Assembly: GCA_947474755.1 (NCBI GenBank)
Contig: CANJJE010000001.1
Location: 372,001 to 436,000 of the forward strand
DNA: 64,000 nt
Direction: 5' to 3'
From: Burkholderiales bacterium
Lineage (GTDB): Bacteria > Pseudomonadota > Gammaproteobacteria > Burkholderiales > Burkholderiaceae_C
Each line of letters opens with the position of its first letter. Position 1 is the first letter of the stretch. The translations under genes and the position numbers were made by a program. The notes under the pieces are model-generated. The model saw only the letters and a program-made list of their open reading frames with translations. It ran no database searches and was not told where the DNA came from. Positions 15,974 through 23,721 of the stretch are shown piece by piece.

Positions 15974-16337
15974 CGCGCACCTCGATACGGCGTGGCTGCG
16001 CGTCGGCAACCTTCGGGATGCGCAGGCGCAGCACGCCGTCCTTCAAGTGCGCGTCGATGGCTGCAGTGTCGAGCTCGTTGCTCAGCGTGAACGATCGGCG
16101 GTAGCGCGAGGCGCGAACTTCGGCAAATGCGGTATCGGGCGATGGTGGCGTATCCCATGCGACCGCGCCTTCGAGGCTCAACGTGTGGCCATCGACCTTG
16201 ATGTCGAGCCCTTCCTTACTGACGCCCGGCAGATCGGCCATCAAGGTGATGCCGGCGCTGTCCTCGACAACGTCGACGCGAGGCAGAAGGTAAGACGTGG
16301 AAGCTGCCGTCTGGCTGCCTGGGTGGGTGGTTTTCAT
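15966..16337 (-). CDS. Hsp20/alpha-crystallin small heat-shock protein (second of pair)
   Basis: This 123-residue ATP-independent holdase chaperone has the alpha-crystallin fold. The domain begins at YLLPRVDVVEDSAGITLMADLPGVSKEGLDIKVDG and ends with LKDGVLRLRIPKV, which carries the conserved L-x-DGVL-x-L-x-IPK motif. The C-terminal IxI-like anchor appears as RIEV. AGGAG lies seven bases before ATG 16337. It lies 26 bases after its paralogue and overlaps or touches the HtrA start, so all three are probably one transcript. Confidence 0.94.
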   Translation of the reverse strand: MKTTHPGSQTAASTSYLLPRVDVVEDSAGITLMADLPGVSKEGLDIKVDGHTLSLEGAVAWDTPPSPDTAFAEVRASRYRRSFTLSNELDTAAIDAHLKDGVLRLRIPKVADAQPRRIEVRVG

Positions 16338-16363
16338 CTGGAAATCTCCTGTGGACGGTCGGT

Positions 16364-16816
16364 TCAATCGATGGCGATGCGCGTCGGTTGCGCCGCATCG
16401 CGACGGTGAACGTTGACATGCAGAACACCATCGCGGTAGGTCGCGCTGACCTGGCTGGGATCGACGTCGTCGGGCAATGCGACCGCCCGGCGGAACTTGC
16501 CGCTGTAGCGTTCGCGCCCGTGCACGCTGGTCCGGGGTGCTTCGGGCGGCAGGTCGCTGGCTCGTTCGCCGGCGATGGTCAGCACGCCGCGGTCCAGGGT
16601 GACCTCGGTGCGGCTGGCATCGATACCGGGCGCGAAGGCATACACGTCCACCGCCTGCGGGCTGTAGCCCACGTTGATGGGCGGGTAGGTGCTGCCACCG
16701 GTCGAGCGGATGGCGCGCGAGGTGCCGCCCCAGCCGAACAGCGTGTCGAGTTCGCCGCGCACGCGATCGAGGTCGGAAAAGAACCCGCTCGGGACACTCA
16801 GATATGCGTCATACAT
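16364..16816 (-). CDS. Hsp20/alpha-crystallin small heat-shock protein (first of pair)
   Basis: This 150-residue small heat-shock protein starts MYDAYLSVPSGFFSDLDRV. The alpha-crystallin domain spans PPINVGYSPQAVDVYAFAPG to YRDGVLHVNVHRRD, with the SATYRDGVLHV motif. The C-terminal PTRIAID is the oligomerisation tail. GGAG lies eight bases before ATG 16816, inside a predicted RNA stem (see 16825-16863). A sigma-32-like promoter stands about 50 bases upstream. The two Hsp20 proteins are diverged from each other, so they probably form hetero-oligomers or divide labour, as paired bacterial Hsp20 proteins do. Confidence 0.94.
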   Translation of the reverse strand: MYDAYLSVPSGFFSDLDRVRGELDTLFGWGGTSRAIRSTGGSTYPPINVGYSPQAVDVYAFAPGIDASRTEVTLDRGVLTIAGERASDLPPEAPRTSVHGRERYSGKFRRAVALPDDVDPSQVSATYRDGVLHVNVHRRDAAQPTRIAID

Positions 16817-16824
16817 GCCTGTTT

Positions 16825-16863
16825 CTCCATCGTGAGGAAGGCTCTGTTGTCGAGCCGATGGAG
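16825..16863 (-). promoter_or_regulatory. Possible RNA thermometer sequestering the hsp20 ribosome site
   Basis: In the leader of the first hsp20 gene, CTCCATCG (16863-16856, minus strand) is perfectly complementary to CGATGGAG (16832-16825), which contains the GGAG ribosome site. Between them GCTC and GAGC form a small inner stem with a seven-base loop. The ribosome site would be hidden at low temperature and freed on melting. The expected transcription start lies near the outer edge of the stem, so the outermost pairs may be missing in the transcript. Confidence 0.45.
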
Positions 16864-16866
16864 ATG

Positions 16867-16894
16867 AAATGGCTGCTGCCGCGCCGGTTTCAAG
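16867..16894 (-). promoter_or_regulatory. Sigma-32 (RpoH) type promoter for hsp20-hsp20-htrA
   Basis: Read leftward, CTTGAAA (16894-16888) is a perfect -35 element, followed by exactly 13 bases and AGCCATTT (16874-16867), which keeps the CCATTT core of the CCCCATnT -10 element. The promoter overlaps the last codons of the upstream DUF1289 gene. It would start a leader of roughly 45 bases. Confidence 0.75.
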
Positions 16895-17315
16895 AGGCCG
16901 GTGCTGGCGTCGCCTCAAGTGCCCGTTCGGCATAGCGGTTGAAGCGCCATGCCGTACCGTCCATCGTGATGCGACGCCAGGTCGAACGCTTCTCGGCGGG
17001 CGTCATCACCGTCCAGTTCTGCACCTCGTCGAAAGTCCGGCCGCAACCCTTGCACATCTCGTCGCCCTGGCTGGTCGAGCAGATCGCGATGCAGGGCGCG
17101 TCAGGCGTGGTCTCGTACCAGGTCAGCCAGGCGTCGCGCGCCGGAGCCGGCATGCTGACATCGTCGCATTCGTTCTCGTGGTAATAGACCATCAGTGCGT
17201 ACACCTCGGCCAGCGTCCGCACCTCGCGGCAGGCGGTGATGCCGTCGGGCGACGGCGAGCGTTCGCGCCACCAGTTGATGGCTGCTTCGATGTCGGTGAT
17301 GTGAATGCCAGCCAT
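16890..17315 (-). CDS. DUF3717 + DUF1289 fusion protein
   Basis: The 141-residue protein begins with ITDIEAAINWWRERSPSPD, the DUF3717 pattern. After a linker it carries PCIAICSTSQGDEMCKGCGRTFDEVQNW, a DUF1289 domain with four Cys residues in a CxxxC...CxxC arrangement that suggests a small metal site. The ending TWRRITMDGTAWRFNRYAE resembles other Burkholderiales members. No biochemical role is known for either domain. The ATG at 17315 is the only good start and its ribosome site is weak. The hsp20 promoter sits over its 3' end. Confidence 0.88.
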   Translation of the reverse strand: MAGIHITDIEAAINWWRERSPSPDGITACREVRTLAEVYALMVYYHENECDDVSMPAPARDAWLTWYETTPDAPCIAICSTSQGDEMCKGCGRTFDEVQNWTVMTPAEKRSTWRRITMDGTAWRFNRYAERALEATPAPAS

Positions 17316-17606
17316 GGAGGGTCCGAAAAGAGGACGGCAAGGATACTGCCGACGACCGTGCTCACAAAGCGCAAGCGCGTCGCCAGGGCCAGTCCATTGG
17401 GTCCCATCCCGAAGGGTTCTTCAAACCGGGCGCGAGCGAACGATCACGAGGATTTCGGGGGTAGACTCTTGGGCTTCGCTCGCATCGACGATTTCTCGCC
17501 AGTTCACCGGCGCAGTTGTTGTGATCGATGCTCGTTCATCCCCTCTGACCTCGTTCGAGTCAGCCCACGTTGTTCAGTGCGGCAGGTCTCGATAGCGCTT
17601 TGAGCC

Positions 17607-17734
17607 GGTGCCGTCATTCGATGGCACTTGCAGGCAACGGTCGGCGGCGATGCCGTCGCTTGACTGTTCCGCTTCACCTTTTTCAAAGCGAACCTTCTCC
17701 CAGCGACCTGACCTTGTCGGTTCATTGAACCGAC
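17607..17734 (+). promoter_or_regulatory. Structured leader of the RNA helicase gene (four consecutive hairpins)
   Basis: The 466-base gap 17316-17781 contains no gene. Its second half holds hairpins in series: GTGCCGTC/GATGGCAC with loop ATTC (17607-17626), CGGC/GCCG (17642-17655), a GTT-CGCTT/AAGCG-AAC stem with a C bulge (17666-17693) and GTCGGTT/AACCGAC with loop CATTG (17716-17734). The last one is a near-perfect palindrome of 19 bases. Long folded leaders occur before cold-shock RNA-helicase genes and can give autoregulation, so a similar role is plausible here. The promoter was not identified. Confidence 0.45.
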
Positions 17735-17781
17735 GGGTGCCTTTTGGCGTTGCTCACTCATGAGCAGCGTCGGCACCGCTT

Positions 17782-19242
17782 ATGAAAGCACGTATGACAT
17801 TCGCAAATCTGGGCCTCCATGAAGTCCTGACCAAGGCCGTGGCCGACGCCGGCTATGAAACCGCCACCGAAGTGCAGATGAAGGCCATTCCGGTGGCTCT
17901 CGCCGGCAAGGACCTGATGGTCTCGTCCTCCACGGGAAGCGGCAAGACCGCCTCGTTCATCCTGCCCGCGCTCGAGCGCATCCTTACTGCGCGGGCCGAC
18001 ACCACGCAAAAGCGTGATCGCGCCACCGTCTACGGCCCGCGCATCCTGGTGTTGACGCCGACACGCGAACTCGCCATGCAGGTGGCCAAGGCGGCCTCTA
18101 CCTACGGCCGCCATGTGCAGGGCCTGCGGGTGGCCACTGTTGTGGGTGGTGTGCCGTATCCGGCACAGATCAAGGCACTGCGCGGTCCGCTGGACATCCT
18201 GATTTCGACCCCAGGCCGCCTGCTCGACCACCTGCAGACCGGCAAGGCCGTGCTCGACCATGTGGAACTGCTGGTGCTCGACGAAGCCGACCGCATGCTC
18301 GACATGGGCTTCATCGACGACATCAACACCATCGCCGACCACGTGCCTGCCACGCGTCAGACGGTGATGTTCAGCGCTACCTTTGCCGGGCACGTCGGTC
18401 GTCTGGCGCAGAACCTGTTGCGCGATCCGCAACGCATCGATGTGGCGTCGCACACCGACACGCACGAGAACATCGAGCAGCGTCTGCACTGGGCGGACAA
18501 CCACAACCACAAGAACGCGCTGTTGGATCACATCCTGACCGAGCGCGAAATGGAGCAGGCGCTGGTCTTCACCAGCACGCAGCGCGATGCCGACTGGCTG
18601 GCCGATCGCCTGGCCGAGATGGGCCATGCGGTCGCGTCATTGCACGGCGGCATGCCGCAGGGCCGTCGTAATCGGGTGCTGCAAGGCTTGCGTACGCGTC
18701 AGCTGAAGGTGCTGGTTGCCACCGACGTGGCCGCACGCGGCATCGACGTGCCGAGCATCAGTCACGTCATCAACTACGGCCTGCCCATGAAGGCCGAGGA
18801 CTACGTTCACCGTATCGGCCGGACCGGCCGTGCCGGCAGGAATGGTCTGGCGATCACGTTGGGCGAACGGATGGACACCGGCATGATCCGCCGCATCCAG
18901 CAGTTCACCACACAGAACATTCCGGTCAGCACCATCGCAGGTCTTGAACCGAAGAGTCCGGAGCCGCGCATGTATGCACCGCGTCCCGGTGCGGATGCGG
19001 ACCGCCGCCCTGGTGGTTTTGGCAACCGTTCGGGTGCCCCGGTGAACAGCCGCTTCGGCAAGCCGGCCTTTGCGCCACGGCGTGAAGAAGGCGGTTTCGC
19101 CCCGCGCCGTGACGAGAACTTCGCACCGCGCTCTTCGGGTCCGTTCGACCGGGCGCCGGCACGCCGCCCAGCCGAAGGCGCTCCCGCACCGAGTCGTGCG
19201 CCGTTCAAGGCGCGTCCGCGCACCGGTGGATTCAGCCGCTGA
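17782..19242 (+). CDS. DEAD-box ATP-dependent RNA helicase, RhlE type
   Basis: The 486-residue protein unwinds RNA duplexes in ribosome assembly or mRNA decay. All core motifs are present: Q motif (TEVQMKAIP), Walker A as STGSGKT, PTRELA, STPGR, DEAD as LVLDEADRMLD, SAT as MFSATF, ATDVAARGIDV and HRIGRTGRAGR. From about residue 395 a low-complexity tail of RR, FAPR and RP repeats begins; such basic tails bind RNA. The start is ATG 17782 (MKARMTF), with the Met at 17794 equally likely. A strong terminator follows. Confidence 0.95.
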   Translation: MKARMTFANLGLHEVLTKAVADAGYETATEVQMKAIPVALAGKDLMVSSSTGSGKTASFILPALERILTARADTTQKRDRATVYGPRILVLTPTRELAMQVAKAASTYGRHVQGLRVATVVGGVPYPAQIKALRGPLDILISTPGRLLDHLQTGKAVLDHVELLVLDEADRMLDMGFIDDINTIADHVPATRQTVMFSATFAGHVGRLAQNLLRDPQRIDVASHTDTHENIEQRLHWADNHNHKNALLDHILTEREMEQALVFTSTQRDADWLADRLAEMGHAVASLHGGMPQGRRNRVLQGLRTRQLKVLVATDVAARGIDVPSISHVINYGLPMKAEDYVHRIGRTGRAGRNGLAITLGERMDTGMIRRIQQFTTQNIPVSTIAGLEPKSPEPRMYAPRPGADADRRPGGFGNRSGAPVNSRFGKPAFAPRREEGGFAPRRDENFAPRSSGPFDRAPARRPAEGAPAPSRAPFKARPRTGGFSR

Positions 19243-19273
19243 GCGTTCTTGAGAGAGTGCTGCGCTCTGCACG

Positions 19274-19300
19274 AAAAAGCCCGCGACAGCGGGCTTTTTT
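19274..19300. terminator. Bidirectional terminator between helicase gene and membrane-protein operon
   Basis: AAAAAGCCCGC-GACA-GCGGGCTTTTTT is symmetrical, with A-runs and T-runs on both sides. It therefore serves the helicase gene from the left and the leftward yqjDE-like operon from the right. Confidence 0.92.
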
Positions 19301-19373
19301 ATTGCGGTGAGCCAACATTCAGCTGCGCAGTGACGTTCCGACTTCGTCGATGTACGGACCCGCATTACTCAAG

Positions 19374-19928
19374 TCATGGCGGCTTGGCATCAGGTGGCGG
19401 GGATAGGTTTGCCGCAGGACGCAAGACTGATTTGACGAGATCAAGCAAGCCGCCGCTGGACTCGCGCGACAGCAGCTGGGTGGCCATTTGCGGCAGCAGA
19501 CTTGCGCAGACGGCACGCCGAAGCAGAGCAAAGCGCCAGGGTCGTGTCCACATCAGCAACGCACCGATGGCCGCAGCGCCGAGCAGCATGGCCCAGGGGT
19601 GTCGTTGTGTCAGCGGCTCGTCTGCCGAGGGGTCGGGCCTGCTGAAAAGGTCAGCGACCGCGCGCAAGGGGTGCTCGGCCCACCAGGTCACCGCGCTTTC
19701 CACCAGAGGACCAAGCACCGGCAGGGCGATCAGCGTGTCCAGCAAGGCGCCCTGCGGTCTCGACTCGCTTGCCTGGGCCTGCGCCCGACTTGCTTTCAAG
19801 TCAAGCATCTGGTCGCGCATCATTTGCCGCGACCGGCTCAACCGTTCAGTGGCATCGAGCACGGCATCCGCCGGAGTGCGCGGTGCTTGCGGTACCCGGT
19901 AGCCCGTTGCCGTCGGATGAGTGTTCAC
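19374..19928 (-). CDS. Uncharacterised membrane-associated protein, last gene of yqjDE-like operon
   Basis: I do not recognise a named family in this 184-residue protein. Residues about 15-55 are polar and helix-prone (ERLSRSRQMMRDQMLDLKASRAQAQ). One clear hydrophobic segment, HPWAMLLGAAAIGALLMW, is followed by WRFALLRRAV and a Pro-rich tail. Its GTG start overlaps the stop of the YqjE-like gene by four bases (GTGA), so it is co-translated and likely works with it. In E. coli the equivalent position after yqjE is held by yqjK, but similarity is not evident to me. Confidence 0.75.
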   Translation of the reverse strand: MNTHPTATGYRVPQAPRTPADAVLDATERLSRSRQMMRDQMLDLKASRAQAQASESRPQGALLDTLIALPVLGPLVESAVTWWAEHPLRAVADLFSRPDPSADEPLTQRHPWAMLLGAAAIGALLMWTRPWRFALLRRAVCASLLPQMATQLLSRESSGGLLDLVKSVLRPAANLSPPPDAKPP

Positions 19929-20302
19929 GAACTGACCTCACGCAACATGTCGATGTCCGCCCGCACCTGGCTCCGCAATGCGGAAAAAGCGGGTGCGTCG
20001 CCGACGGCTTGCGCCGACAGCCAACTCCACACCGCGAAGGCTGCTGGCAGCCCGGGTGCGAACCACAGCGCCCAGGGTGCTTGCAACTGGTCTGCAGGCG
20101 TCACTGCCCACAGCATCAGCGCCACCCCAGCCAGCACTGCCGCCACCGCCGCGCAGGACAGGGCAATCGCTGTTTTCAGGGCGCGCAGCCTGAATTGCCT
20201 GATGGCGCTCGACAACTCCAGCGTCGCGAGCGAGGCGTAGGCTTCGACGTGATCGGTGATCACCGCAGGCCGATCCACCATCAGTTTGAAAAACGGGTGC
20301 AT
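19925..20302 (-). CDS. YqjE-like membrane protein (phage-holin-like DUF1469)
   Basis: The 125-residue protein has an amphipathic N-terminal helix (DHVEAYASLATLELSSAIRQFRLRALKTA), then two transmembrane segments, AIALSCAAVAAVLAGVALML and a second around LWFAPGLPAAFAVWSW, and a charged tail. This layout matches YqjE/DUF1469 proteins, which resemble phage holins but are chromosomal and function-unknown, often near YqjD/ElaB proteins. ATG 20302 is the start. It lies 47 bases downstream of the YqjD-like gene and overlaps the next gene. Confidence 0.8.
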   Translation of the reverse strand: MHPFFKLMVDRPAVITDHVEAYASLATLELSSAIRQFRLRALKTAIALSCAAVAAVLAGVALMLWAVTPADQLQAPWALWFAPGLPAAFAVWSWLSAQAVGDAPAFSALRSQVRADIDMLREVSS

Positions 20303-20349
20303 CCAAGCGACGTTTTCGATACAGGGTGGAGGAGACGCGGTGCGTGCGA

Positions 20350-20718
20350 TCAGTCGCGGTGACGTGAACGGCTCAACAGGCTGATCACGGTGACCAGGGC
20401 GGCCCCAGTCGCGGCGGCGATCAGCATCGCCTTGACCGGCTCGTCCTTGATGTAGCTGACCGTGCTGTCGGAGGCGTGCGCGGCACGCTCACGCAGCTGG
20501 CGAGAAGCGTCTCGAGCGCTGTCGAGGCCACGGCGGGCCATCGACTCTGCCTCCTCGGTCAGACGTTCGATCACCGGCTTGGCGGTGTTCATGGCCTGGT
20601 GGGCCTTCTCGGCGAGTCGGTCGTCTGCCTGGTGGGCTGCATGATCAATCTGATCGATGGCGAGTCTGGCAGAGTGGGCTGCGCTTTCGATGAACTGGCT
20701 GGGCGTGGTCATGGTCAT
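20350..20718 (-). CDS. YqjD/ElaB-like (DUF883) ribosome- and membrane-associated stress protein
   Basis: This 122-residue protein is mostly a long helical stretch rich in Ala, Arg and Glu (ARRGLDSARDASRQLRERAAHASD), followed by one C-terminal transmembrane segment (AMLIAAATGAALVTVISLL) and SRSRHRD. That is the DUF883 architecture. E. coli YqjD anchors ribosomes at the inner membrane in stationary phase; the same role here is an inference. AGGAA lies six bases before ATG 20718. Confidence 0.82.
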   Translation of the reverse strand: MTMTTPSQFIESAAHSARLAIDQIDHAAHQADDRLAEKAHQAMNTAKPVIERLTEEAESMARRGLDSARDASRQLRERAAHASDSTVSYIKDEPVKAMLIAAATGAALVTVISLLSRSRHRD

Positions 20719-20793
20719 GATGGGTTCCTTGGGTGGATGGGTAAAAGAGTTTCGAAACGGCTGGACGTCCAGCACAGGAATGCGCCGCGACGG

Positions 20794-20955
20794 CTATTTC
20801 TTCATCTGGCCAAGCAGGAAGCTGCCGATGGCGAGCACGAGAAAGATCACGAACAGGATCTTGGCGATGCCAACGGCACTGGCGGCGATGCCACCGAAGC
20901 CGAACAACGCAGCAATCAAGGCGATCACGAAGAAAACGACGGCGTAATGCAGCAT
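20794..20955 (-). CDS. DUF1328 (YtjA-like) small membrane protein
   Basis: This 53-residue two-helix membrane protein has the family sequence [18 protein letters not shown], then [19 protein letters not shown], and ends QMKK. Its length equals E. coli YtjA. ATG 20955 has AGGAG seven bases upstream, so the longer frame from 20994 is not used. Function is unknown; relatives are often stress induced. It is the first gene of the leftward four-gene membrane operon. Confidence 0.88.
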   Translation of the reverse strand: MLHYAVVFFVIALIAALFGFGGIAASAVGIAKILFVIFLVLAIGSFLLGQMKK

Positions 20956-21148
20956 GAGCATCTCCTGAGTGGGCGGATAGTGCGTGCGGCACACAGCACC
21001 GAACGCATGGTCAGTCTCAGGTGCAGGCGCTGTGTGATCGGTAATCCGGATGGCCTTTCAGGCGTCAGCCGATTCGGTGCTCGCCTGTAGGAAGGCGACG
21101 ACAAGAACAGGCAATCGGCGGTAGTGGCCGGGGTGGGCTCGGCGTGGC

Positions 21149-22498
21149 TCAGACTGTGGTCGGCAACCGGGCCTCGATCGATGTACCGGCACCGGGCTGG
21201 CTGATGAGGGTCATCTCCCCGCCCTCGGCCTCGACGCGGTAGCGCATGCCGAGCAGGCCGTGTGCCCCCTGCCGACGGGCAGTGATGTCGAAGCCGCAAC
21301 CGTTGTCGCGCACCGCAATCGTCACCGTGCCCTCAAGCTGCGAAAGTTCAACCCAGACTTCGGTGGCTTTCGCGTACTTGGCGATGTTGGTCAGCGCTTC
21401 CTGGACCAGTCGGTAGGCGGTCAACTCGCCTGAAGGACTGAGGTCGGTCGCAGCGAGTTTGACGTGGATGGACAAGCCTGACGCCTTGGCGAATTCGCGT
21501 GTGACGATGTCCAGCGCCGCGACAAGCCCCAGGTTGCTCAACGAGGAGGGGCGCAGGTTCTCGATGATCTGGCGTTTCAAGGCGATGCCGTCGTTGAGCA
21601 GCTTGTTCAGGTGCAGCAGGCGTTCAGCGACCTCCGGCGTCATCGTGCCGAGCCGTGCCTTCAGCCGGGCGGCATCGAGTTTGGCCGCAGTCAGCAAGGC
21701 GCCGAGTTCGTCGTGCAACTCGCGTGCGATGCGGCTGCGCTCATCCTCGCGCGCGGTCTGCAAGTGCTGGGCGAGTTCGGTGAGCTGCGCGGTGCGGGTC
21801 CTGACCTCGACTTCCAGCCTGTCGCGCTCGGCCTGCACGGCCAACTTCTGTTCCAGGTGCACCCGCGTCAGCACCAGGCTTTGCCTGAAATAAAGCAACA
21901 TCGCCAACAGGCTGATCAGGGTGGTCAGCGCCACGCCGATGCGGTTGATCAGCAAGGTGCGCTGCACCCCCTCGCGCCTCAGGTTGACGCGCTCCGATTC
22001 CAGGTCGAGCAGCGTGCGCGACGTCAGCCGTATCGCCTCCATGTTCTCCTGGCCGATGTTCGTTCGCAGCATCTCGCGCCAGCCGTCTTGCTGGCCTTCG
22101 TCGTACAGCCGTATCGTGGTCGCCAGTTCGGACAACTTCTGTGTGCTGAGCGAGACAAGTTTCCGGACCAGGGGCTGGCCTTCTGTGTCGTCGCGGTAGT
22201 AGTCGGTCAGCAGGCGCAGCGAGGCGTCCACCTGCGCGAGCGAATCGCGGTAGGGCTTCAGGTAGTCGTCGCGACCGGTGATCAGGTAGCCGCGCTGGCC
22301 GGTTTCTGCATCGACCAGGTGCCGCCACAGCGATTGGATCTCGGTGCGTGTCGCGGCCATCGACTCCAGTCGATGCATCGAATCCGATGCCGATCGGTAG
22401 GATGTTTCGCTGATCACCAGCAATACCAGCGCAGCGACGCAGGCCAGCGGAAACGCATAGGCACTCCGACCGAAGCGTTGCAGCAGCTTCACCCGCAT
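21149..22498 (-). CDS. Membrane sensor histidine kinase, CHASE3 + HisKA_3 (NarL family)
   Basis: The 449-residue kinase has a transmembrane segment at about 14-30, a periplasmic CHASE3 domain (DAETGQRGYLITGRDDYL is the signature), and a second membrane helix near 185-205. A coiled coil leads to the HisKA_3 region, with the phospho-accepting His in IARELHDELGALLTAAKLD, and a HATPase ending DNGCGFD and GLLGMRYRVEAEGG. It is the probable partner of the divergent LuxR-type regulator at 22549. The two starts are 50 bases apart, so one short region drives both. The signal sensed is unknown. Confidence 0.93.
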   Translation of the reverse strand: MRVKLLQRFGRSAYAFPLACVAALVLLVISETSYRSASDSMHRLESMAATRTEIQSLWRHLVDAETGQRGYLITGRDDYLKPYRDSLAQVDASLRLLTDYYRDDTEGQPLVRKLVSLSTQKLSELATTIRLYDEGQQDGWREMLRTNIGQENMEAIRLTSRTLLDLESERVNLRREGVQRTLLINRIGVALTTLISLLAMLLYFRQSLVLTRVHLEQKLAVQAERDRLEVEVRTRTAQLTELAQHLQTAREDERSRIARELHDELGALLTAAKLDAARLKARLGTMTPEVAERLLHLNKLLNDGIALKRQIIENLRPSSLSNLGLVAALDIVTREFAKASGLSIHVKLAATDLSPSGELTAYRLVQEALTNIAKYAKATEVWVELSQLEGTVTIAVRDNGCGFDITARRQGAHGLLGMRYRVEAEGGEMTLISQPGAGTSIEARLPTTV

Positions 22499-22548
22499 CG
22501 CGTTGCCCTAGACTGCAGTTGCCACTTCGCATGCCGACCAACCCCACC

Positions 22549-23181
22549 ATGATCCGTATTGCCATCGTCGATGACCATGCCATCGTGCGCACCGGGCTGC
22601 GTCATTTCCTGTCCGAAGAGATAGGACTGACCGTCGTGGCGGAAGCGTCGAACGGACGTGAGGCGATTGACATCGTTCGCGCGGGCGGGGTGGATGTCAT
22701 GCTGGTCGATCTCTCCATGCCGGACCAAAGCGGCGTCGAGGTGCTGGCCGCCATCAAGGCGCGCGCGCCTGACCTGCCGGTGCTGATCCTGAGCGGCTTT
22801 CCCGAGCAGCACTATGCGACCACCATGCTCAAGCAGGGCGCAGCCGGCTACCTGAACAAGGACTGCGAACCCGAAGAGATCGCCAAGGCGATCCGCACCG
22901 TGTTTCGCGGTCGCAAGTACATCACCTCGAGCGTGGCGGAAATGCTGGCCGACGGGCTGGCTGGTGGTGGTGACAAGCTGCCTCATGAATTGCTGTCCGA
23001 GCGCGAGTTGCAGGTGTTCCTCAGGCTGGCGAAAGGCGAGGCCATCGGAGCGATAGCGCTCAGCATGTCATTGAGCGTGAAGACGGTCAGCACCTATCGC
23101 ACCCGGGTGATGGAAAAGATGAAGCTCGAATCCAACAGCGACCTGACCTACTACGCCTTGAAGACGGGGCTGATTCAGTAG
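22549..23181 (+). CDS. LuxR/NarL-family response regulator
   Basis: The 210-residue protein has a receiver domain with the acidic pocket (IAIVDDHAIV), phospho-Asp in VMLVDLSMPDQSG and Lys in GAAGYLNKD. A C-terminal LuxR helix-turn-helix follows (LSERELQVFLRLAKGEAIGAIALSMSLSVKTVSTYRTRVMEKM). It is a DNA-binding transcription factor. ATG 22549 starts directly at the receiver strand; ATG 22531 adds six residues. It is paired with the divergent CHASE3 kinase. Confidence 0.94.
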   Translation: MIRIAIVDDHAIVRTGLRHFLSEEIGLTVVAEASNGREAIDIVRAGGVDVMLVDLSMPDQSGVEVLAAIKARAPDLPVLILSGFPEQHYATTMLKQGAAGYLNKDCEPEEIAKAIRTVFRGRKYITSSVAEMLADGLAGGGDKLPHELLSERELQVFLRLAKGEAIGAIALSMSLSVKTVSTYRTRVMEKMKLESNSDLTYYALKTGLIQ

Positions 23182-23206
23182 CGCAAATGGCTGGATGTGA
23201 GGCTGC

Positions 23207-23617
23207 TCACGACAGCGCGGCAAAGCCGCTGTTTCCGGAGTCGCCATTCGACAGGCGCATGCAGTAGAGCATCAGCGCGTCGATTTCGCTGGACTTGTCG
23301 AACACCCTGTCTGCCCCGAGTTCGATGCATTTGCGGCGCATATCCGTCGTTGCGTAATTGCTCAACACGACCAGCTTGGTCGGCTTCTGATGTTCGCGCG
23401 CCGCCTTGAGCACACCCAAGCCAGAGCCCTTCGCCAGAAAGACGTCGACGATCATCAGATCGCAATCGTTGGACTGGCTGGACAGCCATTGCACCGCCGT
23501 GTTTTCGTCGGCGGCAGTGCCGACGACGTCTACGCTCGCCAGTTCCTCCAGCGCAGCGATCAGGTTCTCGCGGATGACCGGGCTGTCTTCGACGATGTAG
23601 GTTTTCAGCTGTCCCAT
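23207..23617 (-). CDS. Stand-alone receiver-domain protein (CheY-like fold)
   Basis: The 136-residue protein consists of one receiver domain: acidic pair in TYIVEDSPVIRENL, phospho-Asp in DLMIVDVFLAKGSGLG, Thr/Ser switch in LVVLSNYAT and Lys in ADRVFDKSSE. There is no output domain, so it would act by protein contact or in a phosphorelay. It converges with the LuxR-type regulator, 25 bases from its stop. Its partner kinase may be the CHASE3 kinase nearby. Confidence 0.88.
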   Translation of the reverse strand: MGQLKTYIVEDSPVIRENLIAALEELASVDVVGTAADENTAVQWLSSQSNDCDLMIVDVFLAKGSGLGVLKAAREHQKPTKLVVLSNYATTDMRRKCIELGADRVFDKSSEIDALMLYCMRLSNGDSGNSGFAALS

Positions 23618-23721
23618 GCGTATGACGTTGCAAAGAGGAGGGCAATGTTCCAGCCGGATTGTCATTCGTCGGATTGCTCGGGCCGTGCCATACAAACCAC
23701 GGTGTGCTCGTCAGACCTGTC

